Part shown: positions 51,244 to 60,513 of the stretch, one piece after another
Position numbering within the stretch: position 1 is the stretch's first letter
How the letters are laid out: every line of letters begins with the position of its first letter
Source of the DNA: Anaerolineales bacterium
GTDB lineage: Bacteria; Chloroflexota; Anaerolineae; Anaerolineales; Villigracilaceae
NCBI GenBank assembly: GCA_030583925.1
Contig: CP129482.1
Coordinates: 1,612,001 to 1,676,000, forward strand
Reading direction: 5' to 3'
DNA length: 64,000 nt
The notes under the pieces: model-generated
The model's input: the letters and a program-made list of their open reading frames with translations, nothing else
Databases searched by the model: none
What the model was told of the DNA's origin: nothing
Made by a program: the position numbers and the translations under genes

Positions 51244-52257
51244 TTACTTGCTCATGCCGCGTCCTGCTAGAAGCAACCCAATGCCGCCGTTCAAAATGTC
51301 GCGGGCGCGCATCAACAGGGTGAGGCTGAGCGCGGCGGAGGCAGGCTGACCGAACGCGCCGAGCGCGAACACCTGACTTGCTTCGAGCGCGCCCAAGCCG
51401 CCTGGCAATGGCATGAGGAAGGCGATCTGCATGGCGGTCAGCGCGGCGAAAATTTGTATCGCGTTGATTTTCATTCCGAGAAACGACACCATCAAATAAT
51501 ATTCGAGCGCGATGCCCACCACCGACGCGAAAGAAATCGCTAGCGCGGCGAACATGGCGCGCGCATGTTTTCTGCAAAAGGTCGAAGCCATTTGTTCGGC
51601 GGCGACGATCAGACGCGTCGCTTTATTTTTTTTCTGGATGAAAGGCAGGCGCTTGAAAATTGTTGCAAGCGGATGGACTCCGCGATACAGCAGGATGTTG
51701 TACGCCAGCGGAAGCGTGAGCGCCACCCCCAGCCCGATCAGACTCAGGGTTAGCCTGATTCCACTCCCTGAAATTAATCCCACGCGGACGATCGCCCACG
51801 CGCCGACGCCGATCAACACAAAGTTGACGAGGAACTCCAACAATTTATCCATGATGACTGCGGAAGTGGCGCGCGCAAACGAAATGCCATGATTGCGTTG
51901 CAGATAAAGTATTTGCAACGGTTCGCCTCCCACTTGCGGACCTGGCGTGAAGTAACTCAGCCCAAACACTGCCAAGCGATATCGAATCATCGGCAAGAAC
52001 GGCATGGACGGATTGTCCGCGCTGACAATGATCCACCAACGCGCGGTGATGCAGACGATGACGAACGCGTTGATCAGCAGGATCGAGCCGATCTGCCAGA
52101 GTTTGAGGGAGGTGAGCGTTTGCCAAATTTCGACGAACGGCGCGTTGCGGAGAGCGAAATAGAGGAGCGCGAACAGCGCGAAATAAACTGCAACGAGTCG
52201 AAGCGCGCGGGCTTTTTTCTGATTCGTTGGGAGGGGTCGGCGGGCGGGGGTTTTCAA
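51244..52257 (-). CDS. Flippase-like (LPG synthase transmembrane region/AglD-type) membrane protein
   Basis: A 337-residue protein with seven or eight hydrophobic segments. The pattern NPSMPFLPMIRYRLAVFGLSYFTPGPQVGGEPLQILYL, then MAFLMPLPGGLGALEASQVFAL, is the hallmark of the YbhN/AglD/MprF-N family (UPF0104). Such proteins flip or handle lipid-linked substrates. The start is TTG overlapping the stop of the acyltransferase gene (TTGA), so both are coupled. A lipid-related job is suggested by that neighbour. Confidence 0.85.
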   Translation of the reverse strand: MKTPARRPLPTNQKKARALRLVAVYFALFALLYFALRNAPFVEIWQTLTSLKLWQIGSILLINAFVIVCITARWWIIVSADNPSMPFLPMIRYRLAVFGLSYFTPGPQVGGEPLQILYLQRNHGISFARATSAVIMDKLLEFLVNFVLIGVGAWAIVRVGLISGSGIRLTLSLIGLGVALTLPLAYNILLYRGVHPLATIFKRLPFIQKKNKATRLIVAAEQMASTFCRKHARAMFAALAISFASVVGIALEYYLMVSFLGMKINAIQIFAALTAMQIAFLMPLPGGLGALEASQVFALGAFGQPASAALSLTLLMRARDILNGGIGLLLAGRGMSK

Positions 52258-53141
52258 AGAAGAGACGTTCCTTCTTCGCGTGGCGGATTTTCGATTAGGC
52301 GTGTCATCTCTGCGAGGACGGCGCGATGCAGGTCTGCCGTTTTGGTTGACCCCACATCTTTCGCGTAGATCGGATTCCCGATCTGCACGCGGACGCGCAA
52401 GCCGCTGATGTTTCCGCGTATGTGCAAAAAGGCTTGATATGCCGCGGCGAGCGCCTCGCGCTCAACACGGGTTTTTCGCAAGCGGGTCAGCGGATGATGC
52501 AGGGCTTTCTTCCACACCACACCGCGCACGAGGATCGGCAAGATCGGCGTTTCAGGCGACATGCGAATGAATACGCCGACGCTGTCGGTCCACAAGGTCA
52601 GCGATTCAACCGCGTCCGTGTGCGCGTCGGGGTCGGGTTCGATGTGGCCTGCGGGGTAGGTGAGGATCGCTCCGCCGTCCCGCAGAAAAGCGCTGACTTG
52701 GCGAACCAGCCTTACCCGTGAGGATGAATCGTCGGTCACATAAAAAAGTTGTTTCGAAACGTTGGTCAGCGCTTCGAGGAAGGGACGTTGCAAGGCGATG
52801 ATTCTCAAGTCGGGGCGGTTCAACGCGGCAAAGGCGGCGAGCGAGTCGCTTAAGCCTGGGTGGTTGGATAGCGCCAAAAAACCCGAGGCAGGCACACGGT
52901 CCGCGTTGTGGACGCGGATGTCAATCAAGTATTTTCGCAGTGTGCGGCGCGCGGCTTCCGCCAATCCATTCTTGCCGACTTCGATGTCGAAGTCTGTCAT
53001 GTCATGTGCGAATTTTCGCGCGTGGTTGAAAAAAACTTTTTGCAAGAGGCGCGCGGGAAGCGAGCCTCCCTTCGCGCCGAAGGACGAGACCACATCGTCG
53101 AGATTGATCTGCGTGAGTTGGTCGAGTTGGGAAACCGTCAT
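52254..53141 (-). CDS. 1-acyl-glycerol-phosphate acyltransferase-like protein
   Basis: A 295-residue protein. Acyltransferase motif I is NHPGLSD (H-x4-D), and TYPAGHIEPDPD corresponds to motif III (usually FPEGTR-like). It lacks an obvious N-terminal helix but has a basic, amphipathic N-terminus. It probably acylates a glycerolipid or related acceptor. The ATG at 53141 lies directly after the stop of the mini-ORF at 53142-53228, whose first ten codons resemble its own N-terminus. Confidence 0.82.
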   Translation of the reverse strand: MTVSQLDQLTQINLDDVVSSFGAKGGSLPARLLQKVFFNHARKFAHDMTDFDIEVGKNGLAEAARRTLRKYLIDIRVHNADRVPASGFLALSNHPGLSDSLAAFAALNRPDLRIIALQRPFLEALTNVSKQLFYVTDDSSSRVRLVRQVSAFLRDGGAILTYPAGHIEPDPDAHTDAVESLTLWTDSVGVFIRMSPETPILPILVRGVVWKKALHHPLTRLRKTRVEREALAAAYQAFLHIRGNISGLRVRVQIGNPIYAKDVGSTKTADLHRAVLAEMTRLIENPPREEGTSLL

Positions 53142-53228
53142 TCAGATTCCACGGTGAATTGCTTTTAGTTCGTCCAGCAGTTCAACTGCTGGACGAACGC
53201 CTAGCTTGTCGAGTTGGGAGTCGGTCAT
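53142..53228 (-). CDS. 28-residue mini-ORF between clpS and the acyltransferase gene, product of a local duplication
   Basis: A 28-codon frame starting MTDSQLDKLG, overlapping the clpS stop (ATGA) and ending immediately before the acyltransferase ATG. The first codons mirror the acyltransferase start (MTVSQLDQLT), and the DNA around both starts is duplicated (about 45 bases, 53112-53157 and 53207-53252). It contains a 15-base perfect inverted repeat with one-base loop (GTTCGTCCAGCAGTT, near 53168-53198). It may simply keep ribosomes translating between two genes. Translation is not proven. Confidence 0.45.
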   Translation of the reverse strand: MTDSQLDKLGVRPAVELLDELKAIHRGI

Positions 53229-53539
53229 TCGGGTTCCATGGTGAATTGCAATGGGTAGCCCGCGTTGTTCGATTCGAAATGCGCTTTGCCGATTCGTTTT
53301 TCCGCTTCGGATTTTGCCAGCGTCTGCACGTAGGCGCTGCCGCTGACGTGTGCGGTGAGCATGATCTCGGAGGCGCGATCGTTGCCGAGGAAGAAGATGG
53401 TTTTGAGGATGTGCACGACAAAATCCATCGGCGTGACGTTGTCGTTGTGGATGACGACTTTGTAGAGCGGCTCGAGTTCGGTTTCGGAGTCTTCGACGAT
53501 CTCGATGTCGGGGATGGGTTGCAAATTCATTTTTGCCAT
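53225..53539 (-). CDS. clpS: ATP-dependent Clp protease adaptor ClpS
   Basis: A 104-residue ClpS, which hands N-degron substrates to ClpAP/ClpCP. The core LYKVVIHNDNVTPMDFVVHIL, the AHVSGSAYV segment (usually HxxGxA/G) and EAEKRIGKAHFESNNAGYPLQFTMEPE are typical. The acidic N-terminus is normal. It starts the operon clpS, mini-ORF, acyltransferase, flippase on the minus strand. Confidence 0.93.
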   Translation of the reverse strand: MAKMNLQPIPDIEIVEDSETELEPLYKVVIHNDNVTPMDFVVHILKTIFFLGNDRASEIMLTAHVSGSAYVQTLAKSEAEKRIGKAHFESNNAGYPLQFTMEPE

Positions 53540-53564
53540 GGATCACACGGATTGTCGCTGATTT

Positions 53565-54392
53565 TCATTTGAGATTGGCAAGGGAATTTATTTCTTGTGA
53601 TGTTAACTCGATCTCCGCCGCGTCGAAATTTTCTTGGATGTGTTGCGGATTGAACGACATGGGAATTGTGATCACGCGCGGATGTGAGATGACCCATGCG
53701 AGCGCGATCTGAAAGATTGTCGCGTTGTGCGCTTTGGCAATTGCTTCAAGCGTTTTGTTCGAGCGGAGTTTGCCTTCGTCTACGGGGGAGTAGGCAGTGA
53801 GGAGAATTTCGTTTTGCTGGCAATAATCGAGCGCTCCGTTTTCCACGTACGAACGATCTGATATGCTGAACGGGACTTGGTTCGTCAGTATCGGCGTTTC
53901 GGAAAGCGTCTGCGCTTGTTTCAAAAGTTTCAAATCGAAATTGCTCACGCCGAGATGTTTTACTTTACCGTCGCGCACGAGTTTGTTCAACGCGCGGAAG
54001 GTCTCTTCGTATTTCGTCCCAGTCCCGGGCCAGTGGATGAGATACAGGTCAACATAATCCATGTTGAGTCGGCGCAGGGATTTTTCGCACGCTTTCAGAA
54101 CGTCGTCGTATTTCAAATTTCTCGGATGCACCTTTGATGTGATGAAGAGATTCTCCCGCTTTACCCCAGACCCTCGAACTGCCTCGCCGATTAATTCTTC
54201 GCTGTGCCCGTCCGCGTACGATTCGGCGGTGTCGAAGTGGGTGTAGCCAGCCGCAAGGGCAGAGCGAAGCGCAGTCAACGATTTGGAGTCCAGCGCGGGG
54301 TTGGGCGAAGAATTCCCACCGATGCGCCACGCGCCGAATCCAATCTTGGGGAGGGTGGTGCTGTGTACAGTTTCGTGTTTCATGTTTCCCAT
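53565..54392 (-). CDS. Aldo/keto reductase
   Basis: A 275-residue AKR with the (beta/alpha)8 signatures: FDTAESYADGHSEELIGEA with catalytic Tyr, FITSKVHP with catalytic Lys, and YVDLYLIHWPG with His. The NADPH-side region RSNKTLEAIAKAH is present. Substrate unknown. Its first codons overlap the end of the antiporter gene by 13 bases; an alternative ATG is nine bases in. Confidence 0.92.
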   Translation of the reverse strand: MGNMKHETVHSTTLPKIGFGAWRIGGNSSPNPALDSKSLTALRSALAAGYTHFDTAESYADGHSEELIGEAVRGSGVKRENLFITSKVHPRNLKYDDVLKACEKSLRRLNMDYVDLYLIHWPGTGTKYEETFRALNKLVRDGKVKHLGVSNFDLKLLKQAQTLSETPILTNQVPFSISDRSYVENGALDYCQQNEILLTAYSPVDEGKLRSNKTLEAIAKAHNATIFQIALAWVISHPRVITIPMSFNPQHIQENFDAAEIELTSQEINSLANLK

Positions 54393-56404
54393 TCGACGCC
54401 TGCATCGGTAGAGTCTGATTCGTTCAACAGGCGCTCCACCGCTTCGATCTGTTCTTTGTCGCCGATGAAGCCGACACGGTCGTCTGCTTCGAAGCGGGTG
54501 AGTGATTTAGGGTTAGCGACCAGCTGTCCCTGGTGCATGATCGCCACCACTGACGCGCCGGTGCGGGCGCGGATGTTGGCTTCCCCTAGCGATTTTCCGA
54601 TCAGGCTGTTGTTCTCGCGAAGAGTTAGCCAGACGATTTCGATGTCTTTGAAAGTCGCCAGTAGTTCGTGCAAGGAGCGATGTTCTTCGTCGGTTGTAAT
54701 ACTGAAGTTGTAACGATCTTGACGGACTGCCTCTGCATAGCGGTGAACCTCTTGCAAAGGGTAGCCGAGAATGAGCAATGTGTGATGTACGATTTCCAAA
54801 CCGCCTTCTAACTCGGGGTGAATCGTGCGATTTGCGCCGAGATTGGATAATATTTGAAGGCCGTCTTCGGTGGCGGCGCGGGCTATGATCGGCAGTTTGG
54901 GATTCAAATTTCTGGCAACTGTGACAATCAGTTCGGCGGATGTTTCATCGGGAATGGTAACAACCAGCGCGCTGGCGCGATCGAGTTGCGCGTGGTCTAT
55001 CACTTCGGAATTGCTGGCGTCTCCGTACAGGGTAGGTATACCTCTCTGGTTGAGGCTTGTGATGCGTTCCGCATCGGTTTCGATGATGAGCATAGACACA
55101 GAGAGTTTTTCAAGCACGTCTACCATGTGTTTCCCGACTCTGCCGTAGCCGATGATCACAACATGGTTGACCAGTTTATCTTTCTTGATTTCCAGAATTT
55201 GAGCGCTCGCGTCCAATTTTTTCCAAAAGCCCGGAATTTTCCGCAATTGAGTCTCCAGCCAGGGGAGCAGTCTGTACATGAAGGGATTTGCGGTAATCGA
55301 GATCAGAGCCGCGGCGAGAATGAGCGAGTATTGATCGTTGTCCAGCAAATTCAGAGATAAGCCGCCCTGCCCAAGGATGAATGAAAACTCGCCCACTTGG
55401 CTTAGCCCGATTGCCACAACAAGAAATGTGCGCGCGGGGCGCGGGAAGAGAAATCCCATTAGGATGACGATGATGGCTTTGCCAAGTACCACCAGCGCGC
55501 TCAGGGAGATCACGTGCGCGATGTTTTCCCATAAAAAGGAGGGGTTGACCAGCATGCCCACCGAGACGAAGAACAGAACAGAGAACGTTTCGCGGAACGA
55601 GAACAAGTCTGCGCCTACCTGATGACTCAAATGCGATTGACTGATGATGGCTCCGGCAACGAATGCGCCCAGCGCTAGCGAGACGCCAAACAATTCGGAG
55701 GCGCTCATGGCTGTTCCCAACGTGATCGCAAGTATGGCAAGAATGAACAACTCACGCGAACGCGTGTAAGCGATTTTCTCAAGCAGCCAAGGGAGCAGGC
55801 GCGTTCCCCCAACGAACATGATCGCGATGAATGCTGCGGACTTCAACAGCGTGGTCGCGAGGTTCTGCAAGTTAAATTCCCCGGAACTCGGGGCAAAAGT
55901 TGGCATCAGGACAAGGATCAACACAGAAAGAATGTCCTCCATGACCAACCAGCCGACAGCTGCTTGTCCATGAGATGTGTTTAACAGAGAGTTGTCCATG
56001 AGTCCGCGCAAAAGCACAACGGTGCTGGCGACCGAGATTGACAGCCCCAGCACTAGTCCGGCAAGCGGCGTCCATCCCCAAAGCTGACTCAGTCCAAAAC
56101 CTAGAATCGTCGCAAAGGCGGTTTGGATGAGCGCGCCGGGAATGGCAATGTCCCGCACGTTCCACAGGTCTTGAAATGAAAAATGCAGACCGACGCCGAA
56201 CATCAGGAAAATGACGCCCAATTCCGCTAATTGCTGGATTGTGTCAATATCGCCGACGAAGCCGGGCGTGAACGGACCGATCGCTATTCCAGCAAGCAGA
56301 TAACCAACGATGGTCGGCAAGCCAACCCGCCGGGCGATCACGCCGCCCAGAAACGCTACAATGAGCGCCAAAGTAATATTGATGAGCAATGGGATTTCGT
56401 GCAT
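54380..56404 (-). CDS. KefB/CPA2-type cation:proton antiporter with RCK domains
   Basis: A 674-residue protein. Residues 1-385 hold about 12 hydrophobic segments of a CPA2 exchanger (VGYLLAGIAIGPFTPGFV, GLSISVASTVVLLRGL, VGWLVMEDILSVLIL, SLALGAFVAGAIIS). Residues about 415-535 form a TrkA-N/RCK domain with NAD site IIGYGRVGKHMV, and residues about 575-665 a TrkA-C domain. It resembles KefB/KefC or the YbaL group, exporting K+ or Na+ with nucleotide control. No KefF/KefG partner is adjacent. Confidence 0.92.
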   Translation of the reverse strand: MHEIPLLINITLALIVAFLGGVIARRVGLPTIVGYLLAGIAIGPFTPGFVGDIDTIQQLAELGVIFLMFGVGLHFSFQDLWNVRDIAIPGALIQTAFATILGFGLSQLWGWTPLAGLVLGLSISVASTVVLLRGLMDNSLLNTSHGQAAVGWLVMEDILSVLILVLMPTFAPSSGEFNLQNLATTLLKSAAFIAIMFVGGTRLLPWLLEKIAYTRSRELFILAILAITLGTAMSASELFGVSLALGAFVAGAIISQSHLSHQVGADLFSFRETFSVLFFVSVGMLVNPSFLWENIAHVISLSALVVLGKAIIVILMGFLFPRPARTFLVVAIGLSQVGEFSFILGQGGLSLNLLDNDQYSLILAAALISITANPFMYRLLPWLETQLRKIPGFWKKLDASAQILEIKKDKLVNHVVIIGYGRVGKHMVDVLEKLSVSMLIIETDAERITSLNQRGIPTLYGDASNSEVIDHAQLDRASALVVTIPDETSAELIVTVARNLNPKLPIIARAATEDGLQILSNLGANRTIHPELEGGLEIVHHTLLILGYPLQEVHRYAEAVRQDRYNFSITTDEEHRSLHELLATFKDIEIVWLTLRENNSLIGKSLGEANIRARTGASVVAIMHQGQLVANPKSLTRFEADDRVGFIGDKEQIEAVERLLNESDSTDAGVEWET

Positions 56405-56462
56405 GGATTCTCCGATCTATTGGGTTATCTCTCGTTTAGACATTTTCCAATTGTACCCAATA

Positions 56463-56490
56463 AAAATCCCGCCAAACGAGGCGGGATGAT
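56463..56490. terminator. Terminator after the sthA gene, usable both ways
   Basis: Arms ATCCCGCC and GGCGGGAT with loop AAACGA; T runs on either strand. It should end the minus-strand transhydrogenase transcript. Confidence 0.82.
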
Positions 56491-56504
56491 TTTTGGCTTG
56501 AAAC

Positions 56505-56533
56505 GTGACTGTCACTTGCAAAGTGACAGTCAC
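56505..56533. repeat. Perfect palindrome GTGACTGTCACTT-GCA-AAGTGACAGTCAC
   Basis: A 13-base perfect inverted repeat with three-base loop, 15 bases from the sthA stop. The same core forms the hairpin after tRNA-Glu at 25740-25773, so it is a dispersed structured repeat. Confidence 0.75.
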
Positions 56534-56547
56534 CTACATTGAATACA

Positions 56548-57954
56548 TCACACCCCCAACCGATTGATGCCGTCGAACGCGGCAGTTTTGTAACACTCCG
56601 CCAGTGTGGGATAGTTAAACACGGTGTTGATGAAATATTCCACTTTGCCTTTGAGAGCCATCACTGCCTGACCGATATGGACGAGTTCGCTCGCGCCTTC
56701 GCCGATGATGTGTACGCCGAGCAGTTCGTGCGTTTCGAGGTGGAAGATCAATTTGAGCAGACCTGTTTTGTCGCCGATGATCTGTCCACGGGCGATCTCG
56801 CGGTATTGCGCCTTGCCTATCTCGTAGGGGATGCCCGCTTCGGTGAGTTCTTCCTCGTTTTTGCCGACGGTCGAAATCTCAGGGATGGTGTAAATGCCGT
56901 ATGGAAATAACTCAGGCGCAGAATTGGTTTTCACGCCGAACGCGTGACACGCCGCGAGGCGACCCTGTTCCATTGAAGTGGAAGCGAGTGACGGAAACCC
57001 GATCACATCGCCGACCGCGTAAATGTTCGGGACGTTTGTCTGGTAATTTTCATTGACCTTCATTAGCCCGCGTTCGTCGCTTTCAAGCCCAACCGCTTCG
57101 CAATTCAGCGATTTTGTCGCGCCTGTCCTGCCGATGCTATACAGCGCCATCTCGGTGACAATTTGCTTTCCGCTGGCGAGTGTGATCTTGACGCGTTCGC
57201 CCTGTTCGTCGTTGATCGGCTCAAGGTCTTTCACTTCCTCGCCCAGCCTGAAGATGGCGCGCTGTTGATTGAGGTGATACGTCAACGAGTCCATGATCTC
57301 GGCGTCCACAAAGGAAAGCAGGCGGCGGCGCTTGTCGATCACGGTGACGCGCACGCCCAAAGCGGCAAAGATGGACGCGTATTCGAGTCCGATCACGCCC
57401 GCGCCGACGACTGCCAGCGTGCGCGGCAGATGATCCAACTGAAGCAAGTCGTCGCTGACGAGGATGCGTTTTCCGTCGAAGGGAATATGCGCGCTTCTTG
57501 TGGCAGACGTCCCTGTGGCGATGACCGTGTTGGCGGCGGTCACGTCGCGCCAGCCGTGTTGGTCAACCGATTGGAGTCGAATCGTGTGCGCGTCCAAGAA
57601 AGAGGCTTCGGCGGAGAGTAGCTCCACGCGGTTGCGTTGCAGTTGATGCCGCACGATATCGAGTTCGTGTTGAATCACATGGTCGGTGCGATAGAGCAGG
57701 TCGCTCATCGTGATGTTTTGCTTCACCGCGTACGACGCGCCGTATAAACTGTGTTCGCGATAACCCGAAAGATGCAACACTGCCTCGCGCAAAGTTTTGC
57801 TGGGAATCGTCCCCGTGTTGATGCACACCCCGCCGAGAATCGTTTTGCGTTCCACGACCACCACGCGCTTATTGAGTTTCGCCGCCTGAATCGCCGCGCG
57901 CTGTCCTGCAGGTCCCGAACCGATCACGAGCAAATCATAATCATAGTCTGCCAT
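56548..57954 (-). CDS. sthA: Soluble pyridine nucleotide transhydrogenase-like flavoprotein
   Basis: A 468-residue flavoprotein disulfide-reductase fold. FAD site VIGSGPAGQRAA, then GGVCINTGTIPSKTLREAV: only the first of the two redox cysteines is kept (lipoamide dehydrogenase has CxxxxC), which is the distinguishing mark of SthA. The NAD(P) site is VVGAGVIGLEYASIFAALG and the second FAD segment NIYAVGDVIG. The dimerisation domain follows. It equilibrates NADH and NADPH. It is divergent from the thiolase gene. Confidence 0.9.
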   Translation of the reverse strand: MADYDYDLLVIGSGPAGQRAAIQAAKLNKRVVVVERKTILGGVCINTGTIPSKTLREAVLHLSGYREHSLYGASYAVKQNITMSDLLYRTDHVIQHELDIVRHQLQRNRVELLSAEASFLDAHTIRLQSVDQHGWRDVTAANTVIATGTSATRSAHIPFDGKRILVSDDLLQLDHLPRTLAVVGAGVIGLEYASIFAALGVRVTVIDKRRRLLSFVDAEIMDSLTYHLNQQRAIFRLGEEVKDLEPINDEQGERVKITLASGKQIVTEMALYSIGRTGATKSLNCEAVGLESDERGLMKVNENYQTNVPNIYAVGDVIGFPSLASTSMEQGRLAACHAFGVKTNSAPELFPYGIYTIPEISTVGKNEEELTEAGIPYEIGKAQYREIARGQIIGDKTGLLKLIFHLETHELLGVHIIGEGASELVHIGQAVMALKGKVEYFINTVFNYPTLAECYKTAAFDGINRLGV

Positions 57955-58053
57955 GATGACCTCGCTTGAATTGCTTCGATTATAGCCGCAAAAATTTGTT
58001 TGCCCAAATTATCACAGTGGTAGAATCTAAAATGAATTCTCTGGAGGTTTTCA
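57955..58053. promoter_or_regulatory. Divergent promoter region of sthA and thiolase
   Basis: Between the two divergent starts. A plus-strand candidate is GTTTGC, 17 bases, TAGAAT (ending near 58026), about 28 bases upstream of the thiolase ATG, which has TGGAGG as start signal. The minus-strand promoter was not resolved. Confidence 0.45.
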
Positions 58054-59265
58054 ATGCCCGAAGCAGTCATCATAGACGCGATCCGCACGCCGATCGGAGC
58101 CTTGGGCGGGATTCTCTCCCCGCTTCGCCCCGACGATATGGCGGCTACAGTTATCCGTGAAGCGATTCAACGCTCCAACCTTGACCCCGCGCTCGTGGAA
58201 GAAGTATTCCTCGGTTGCGCGAATCAGGCGGGCGAGGACAACCGCAACATCGCGCGCATGTCTGCGTTGCTCGCGGGACTTCCCGTTGAAGTCGCAGGCG
58301 TGACCGTGAACCGTCTGTGCGCTTCAGGCTTGAGCGCGGTCAACCAAGCCGCGCGCGCCATCAAAGCGGGCGAGGGGGAGGTGTATATCGCGGGCGGAGT
58401 CGAGTCAATGAGCCGCGCCCCGTATTCCATTCCGAAAGCCGAAGCGGGGTTTTCGTTCGGCAATCTCACCGCGTGGGATACCGCGTTGGGCTGGCGTTAT
58501 CCGAATCCAAAGATGAAAGAAAAGTACGGAACGGAGTCGATGGGCGAGACAGCCGAAAATATCGCGAAGGAACGTCCGCACATCACACGCGAGAAGCAAG
58601 ACGAGTTTTCGTTGCGTTCGCATCAACGCGCGCTTGCCGCCATCGATTCGGGAAGAATGGCGAAAGAGATTCTCCCAGTTTCCATCCCGCAGAAAAAAGG
58701 CGAGCCAAAAATCGTTGACACCGACGAACGCCCGCGTCGCGATACGACGATGGAATCGCTCGCGAAACTCAAGCCCGCGTTCGCCAAAGAGGGCGGAACC
58801 GTGACGGCGGGAAATTCGTCTGGACTCAACGACGGCGCGGCGGCAGTGTTGGTGATGAGCGAAGAAAAAGCAAAAGCGATGAACCTCAAACCGTTAGCGC
58901 GCATCGTTTCGTCTGCGACCGCTGGAGTCCCGCCGCGCGTGATGGGCTATGGACCCGTCCCCGCGACTAGAAAAGTTTTGCAGCGCGCAGGCTTGCAAAT
59001 GAAAGATATCGGTTTGATCGAACTCAACGAAGCCTTCGCCGTGCAATCGCTGGCAGTGATGGAAGATTTGGAACTCGACCCCGAAATCGTCAACGTAAAC
59101 GGCGGCGCAATTGCGATCGGTCATCCGCTTGGCTGTTCGGGCGCGCGGCTGGTGACAACGCTTGTGCATGAAATGAAACTGCGCGGAAATGTGCGATATG
59201 GGCTTGCTACTCTCTGCGTCGGCGTCGGTCAAGGCGAAGCGACGATCCTTGAGTTTATTGGTTAG
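58054..59265 (+). CDS. Acetyl-CoA acyltransferase (thiolase)
   Basis: A 403-residue thiolase. The nucleophile is Cys89 in [12 protein letters not shown]; the other active residues are in [16 protein letters not shown] with His and Cys near residues 355-385. [17 protein letters not shown] and [10 protein letters not shown] are typical of PcaF/beta-ketoadipyl or acetyl-CoA acetyltransferases. It could act in beta-oxidation or acetoacetyl-CoA formation. No partner genes of either pathway are adjacent, so the direction is not decided. Confidence 0.93.
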   Translation: MPEAVIIDAIRTPIGALGGILSPLRPDDMAATVIREAIQRSNLDPALVEEVFLGCANQAGEDNRNIARMSALLAGLPVEVAGVTVNRLCASGLSAVNQAARAIKAGEGEVYIAGGVESMSRAPYSIPKAEAGFSFGNLTAWDTALGWRYPNPKMKEKYGTESMGETAENIAKERPHITREKQDEFSLRSHQRALAAIDSGRMAKEILPVSIPQKKGEPKIVDTDERPRRDTTMESLAKLKPAFAKEGGTVTAGNSSGLNDGAAAVLVMSEEKAKAMNLKPLARIVSSATAGVPPRVMGYGPVPATRKVLQRAGLQMKDIGLIELNEAFAVQSLAVMEDLELDPEIVNVNGGAIAIGHPLGCSGARLVTTLVHEMKLRGNVRYGLATLCVGVGQGEATILEFIG

Positions 59266-59330
59266 CAGGTTGGAAGGTTGTAAGGTTAAACTGCCAACTT
59301 GCCAACTTTCAAACTTTCAAACCATCTTTG
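59266..59330. repeat. GGTTGGAAGGTTG / CCAACTTTCAAAC repeat spacer
   Basis: Heptad repeats of the same family as 31308-31415 fill the gap between the thiolase stop and the next start, with a hairpin-like arrangement. Confidence 0.7.
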
Positions 59331-59337
59331 GAGATCA

Positions 59338-60513
59338 ATGAAACGAATTCTCTCTGCCTTCTCTTTCCTCTTCCTTGTTTCCTCCCTCGTTGCCTGCAAC
59401 TTGCCAGCCACGCCTACTCCCGATGCTCCCGAAGCGTTGGCTGTTCCACCCACATCAGTCCCTGAAACGCCCGCGCCTGTTGAAATCGACGCGCCGTTGG
59501 TCGAAGCGCCCGAGCTAATCAAAATTCAATTCATCAACGCGCTCGACGGTTGGGGACTCACTGACACTCAGGTCGTTCGCACGAACGATGGCGGCATCAC
59601 GTGGTACAACGTCACCCCACCCGAATTAACCGAGGCTGGTTACAGCAACGATTGGTTCCTCTTGGATAACGACCACGTTTGGATTCAAATACCCGATAAT
59701 GAAAATTACCCGATCAGCGGATTCCAGTTCCGCACGACCGACGGCGGACTTAACTGGACCAAGATCGATGTTCCATTCAGCGGCGCGGATATCTCATTCC
59801 TCGACGCGAACAACGGTTGGGCATTAGCCGACCTCGGAGTCGGCGCGGGCTCGAACGCCGTCGCCATCTATCAAACTACTGACGGCGGCGCGACGTGGAC
59901 GCAAAAATACACCAACGATCCGAACCGCGAGGGCTCGTCCGATTCGCTTCCGCTTGGCGGACTCAAATCTGGGATCGTGCCGTTAAACATGCAAACCGCA
60001 TGGGTTTACGGCGTGGTCTACGCGCCGGGCACATCGTATCTCTATCGGACAGACGATGGCGGCGCAACCTGGTCGCACATCGCTTTGCCGCTTCCGTCTG
60101 GCTTTGAAAATGCCGATGTGGGCATCGAACAAATGGCATTCGTTTCACCGAGCCGCGTTTATCTGAAGATGCGCGCCTTTGCCGATGCGAGCAATCTCAT
60201 CATCTACACGTCAAACGACGCGGGCAACGCGTGGTCGCTTACGCCCACGTTGATTCCCGGCGGCGGTGACGCCGACTTCCTGTCGGCGAGCGAAATGATC
60301 GTCTATAACCGCGACCAGTTTTACGTCACGCGCGACGCGGCGGCTACGTGGAATGTCATCCCGCCCGACATCAAATTCGGCGATGCCTATTCCAGCATGG
60401 ATTTCGTGAACTCATCCACCGGCTACCTCATCACGCAAGACCCAACCACTAATCACCGTTCGTTGTATCGCACCGACGATGGAGGCTCCACATGGTTTCC
60501 CGTAATCCCCTGA
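59338..60513 (+). CDS. YCF48/BNR-like repeat lipoprotein
   Basis: A 391-residue exported lipoprotein: signal peptide ending SSLVAC (Cys20), a Pro/Thr linker, then a beta-propeller with repeated T-D-G-G-x-T-W motifs (NDGGITWYN, TDGGLNWTK, TDGGATWTQ, TDDGGATWSH, and a last TDDGGSTWF), as in YCF48/BNR and sialidase-like propellers. The start at 59338 follows TGGAGA; upstream codons are repeat DNA. The C-terminus overlaps the next gene's start by 22 bases. Function unknown; YCF48 relatives aid photosystem II assembly in plastids, a role not relevant here. Confidence 0.85.
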   Translation: MKRILSAFSFLFLVSSLVACNLPATPTPDAPEALAVPPTSVPETPAPVEIDAPLVEAPELIKIQFINALDGWGLTDTQVVRTNDGGITWYNVTPPELTEAGYSNDWFLLDNDHVWIQIPDNENYPISGFQFRTTDGGLNWTKIDVPFSGADISFLDANNGWALADLGVGAGSNAVAIYQTTDGGATWTQKYTNDPNREGSSDSLPLGGLKSGIVPLNMQTAWVYGVVYAPGTSYLYRTDDGGATWSHIALPLPSGFENADVGIEQMAFVSPSRVYLKMRAFADASNLIIYTSNDAGNAWSLTPTLIPGGGDADFLSASEMIVYNRDQFYVTRDAAATWNVIPPDIKFGDAYSSMDFVNSSTGYLITQDPTTNHRSLYRTDDGGSTWFPVIP

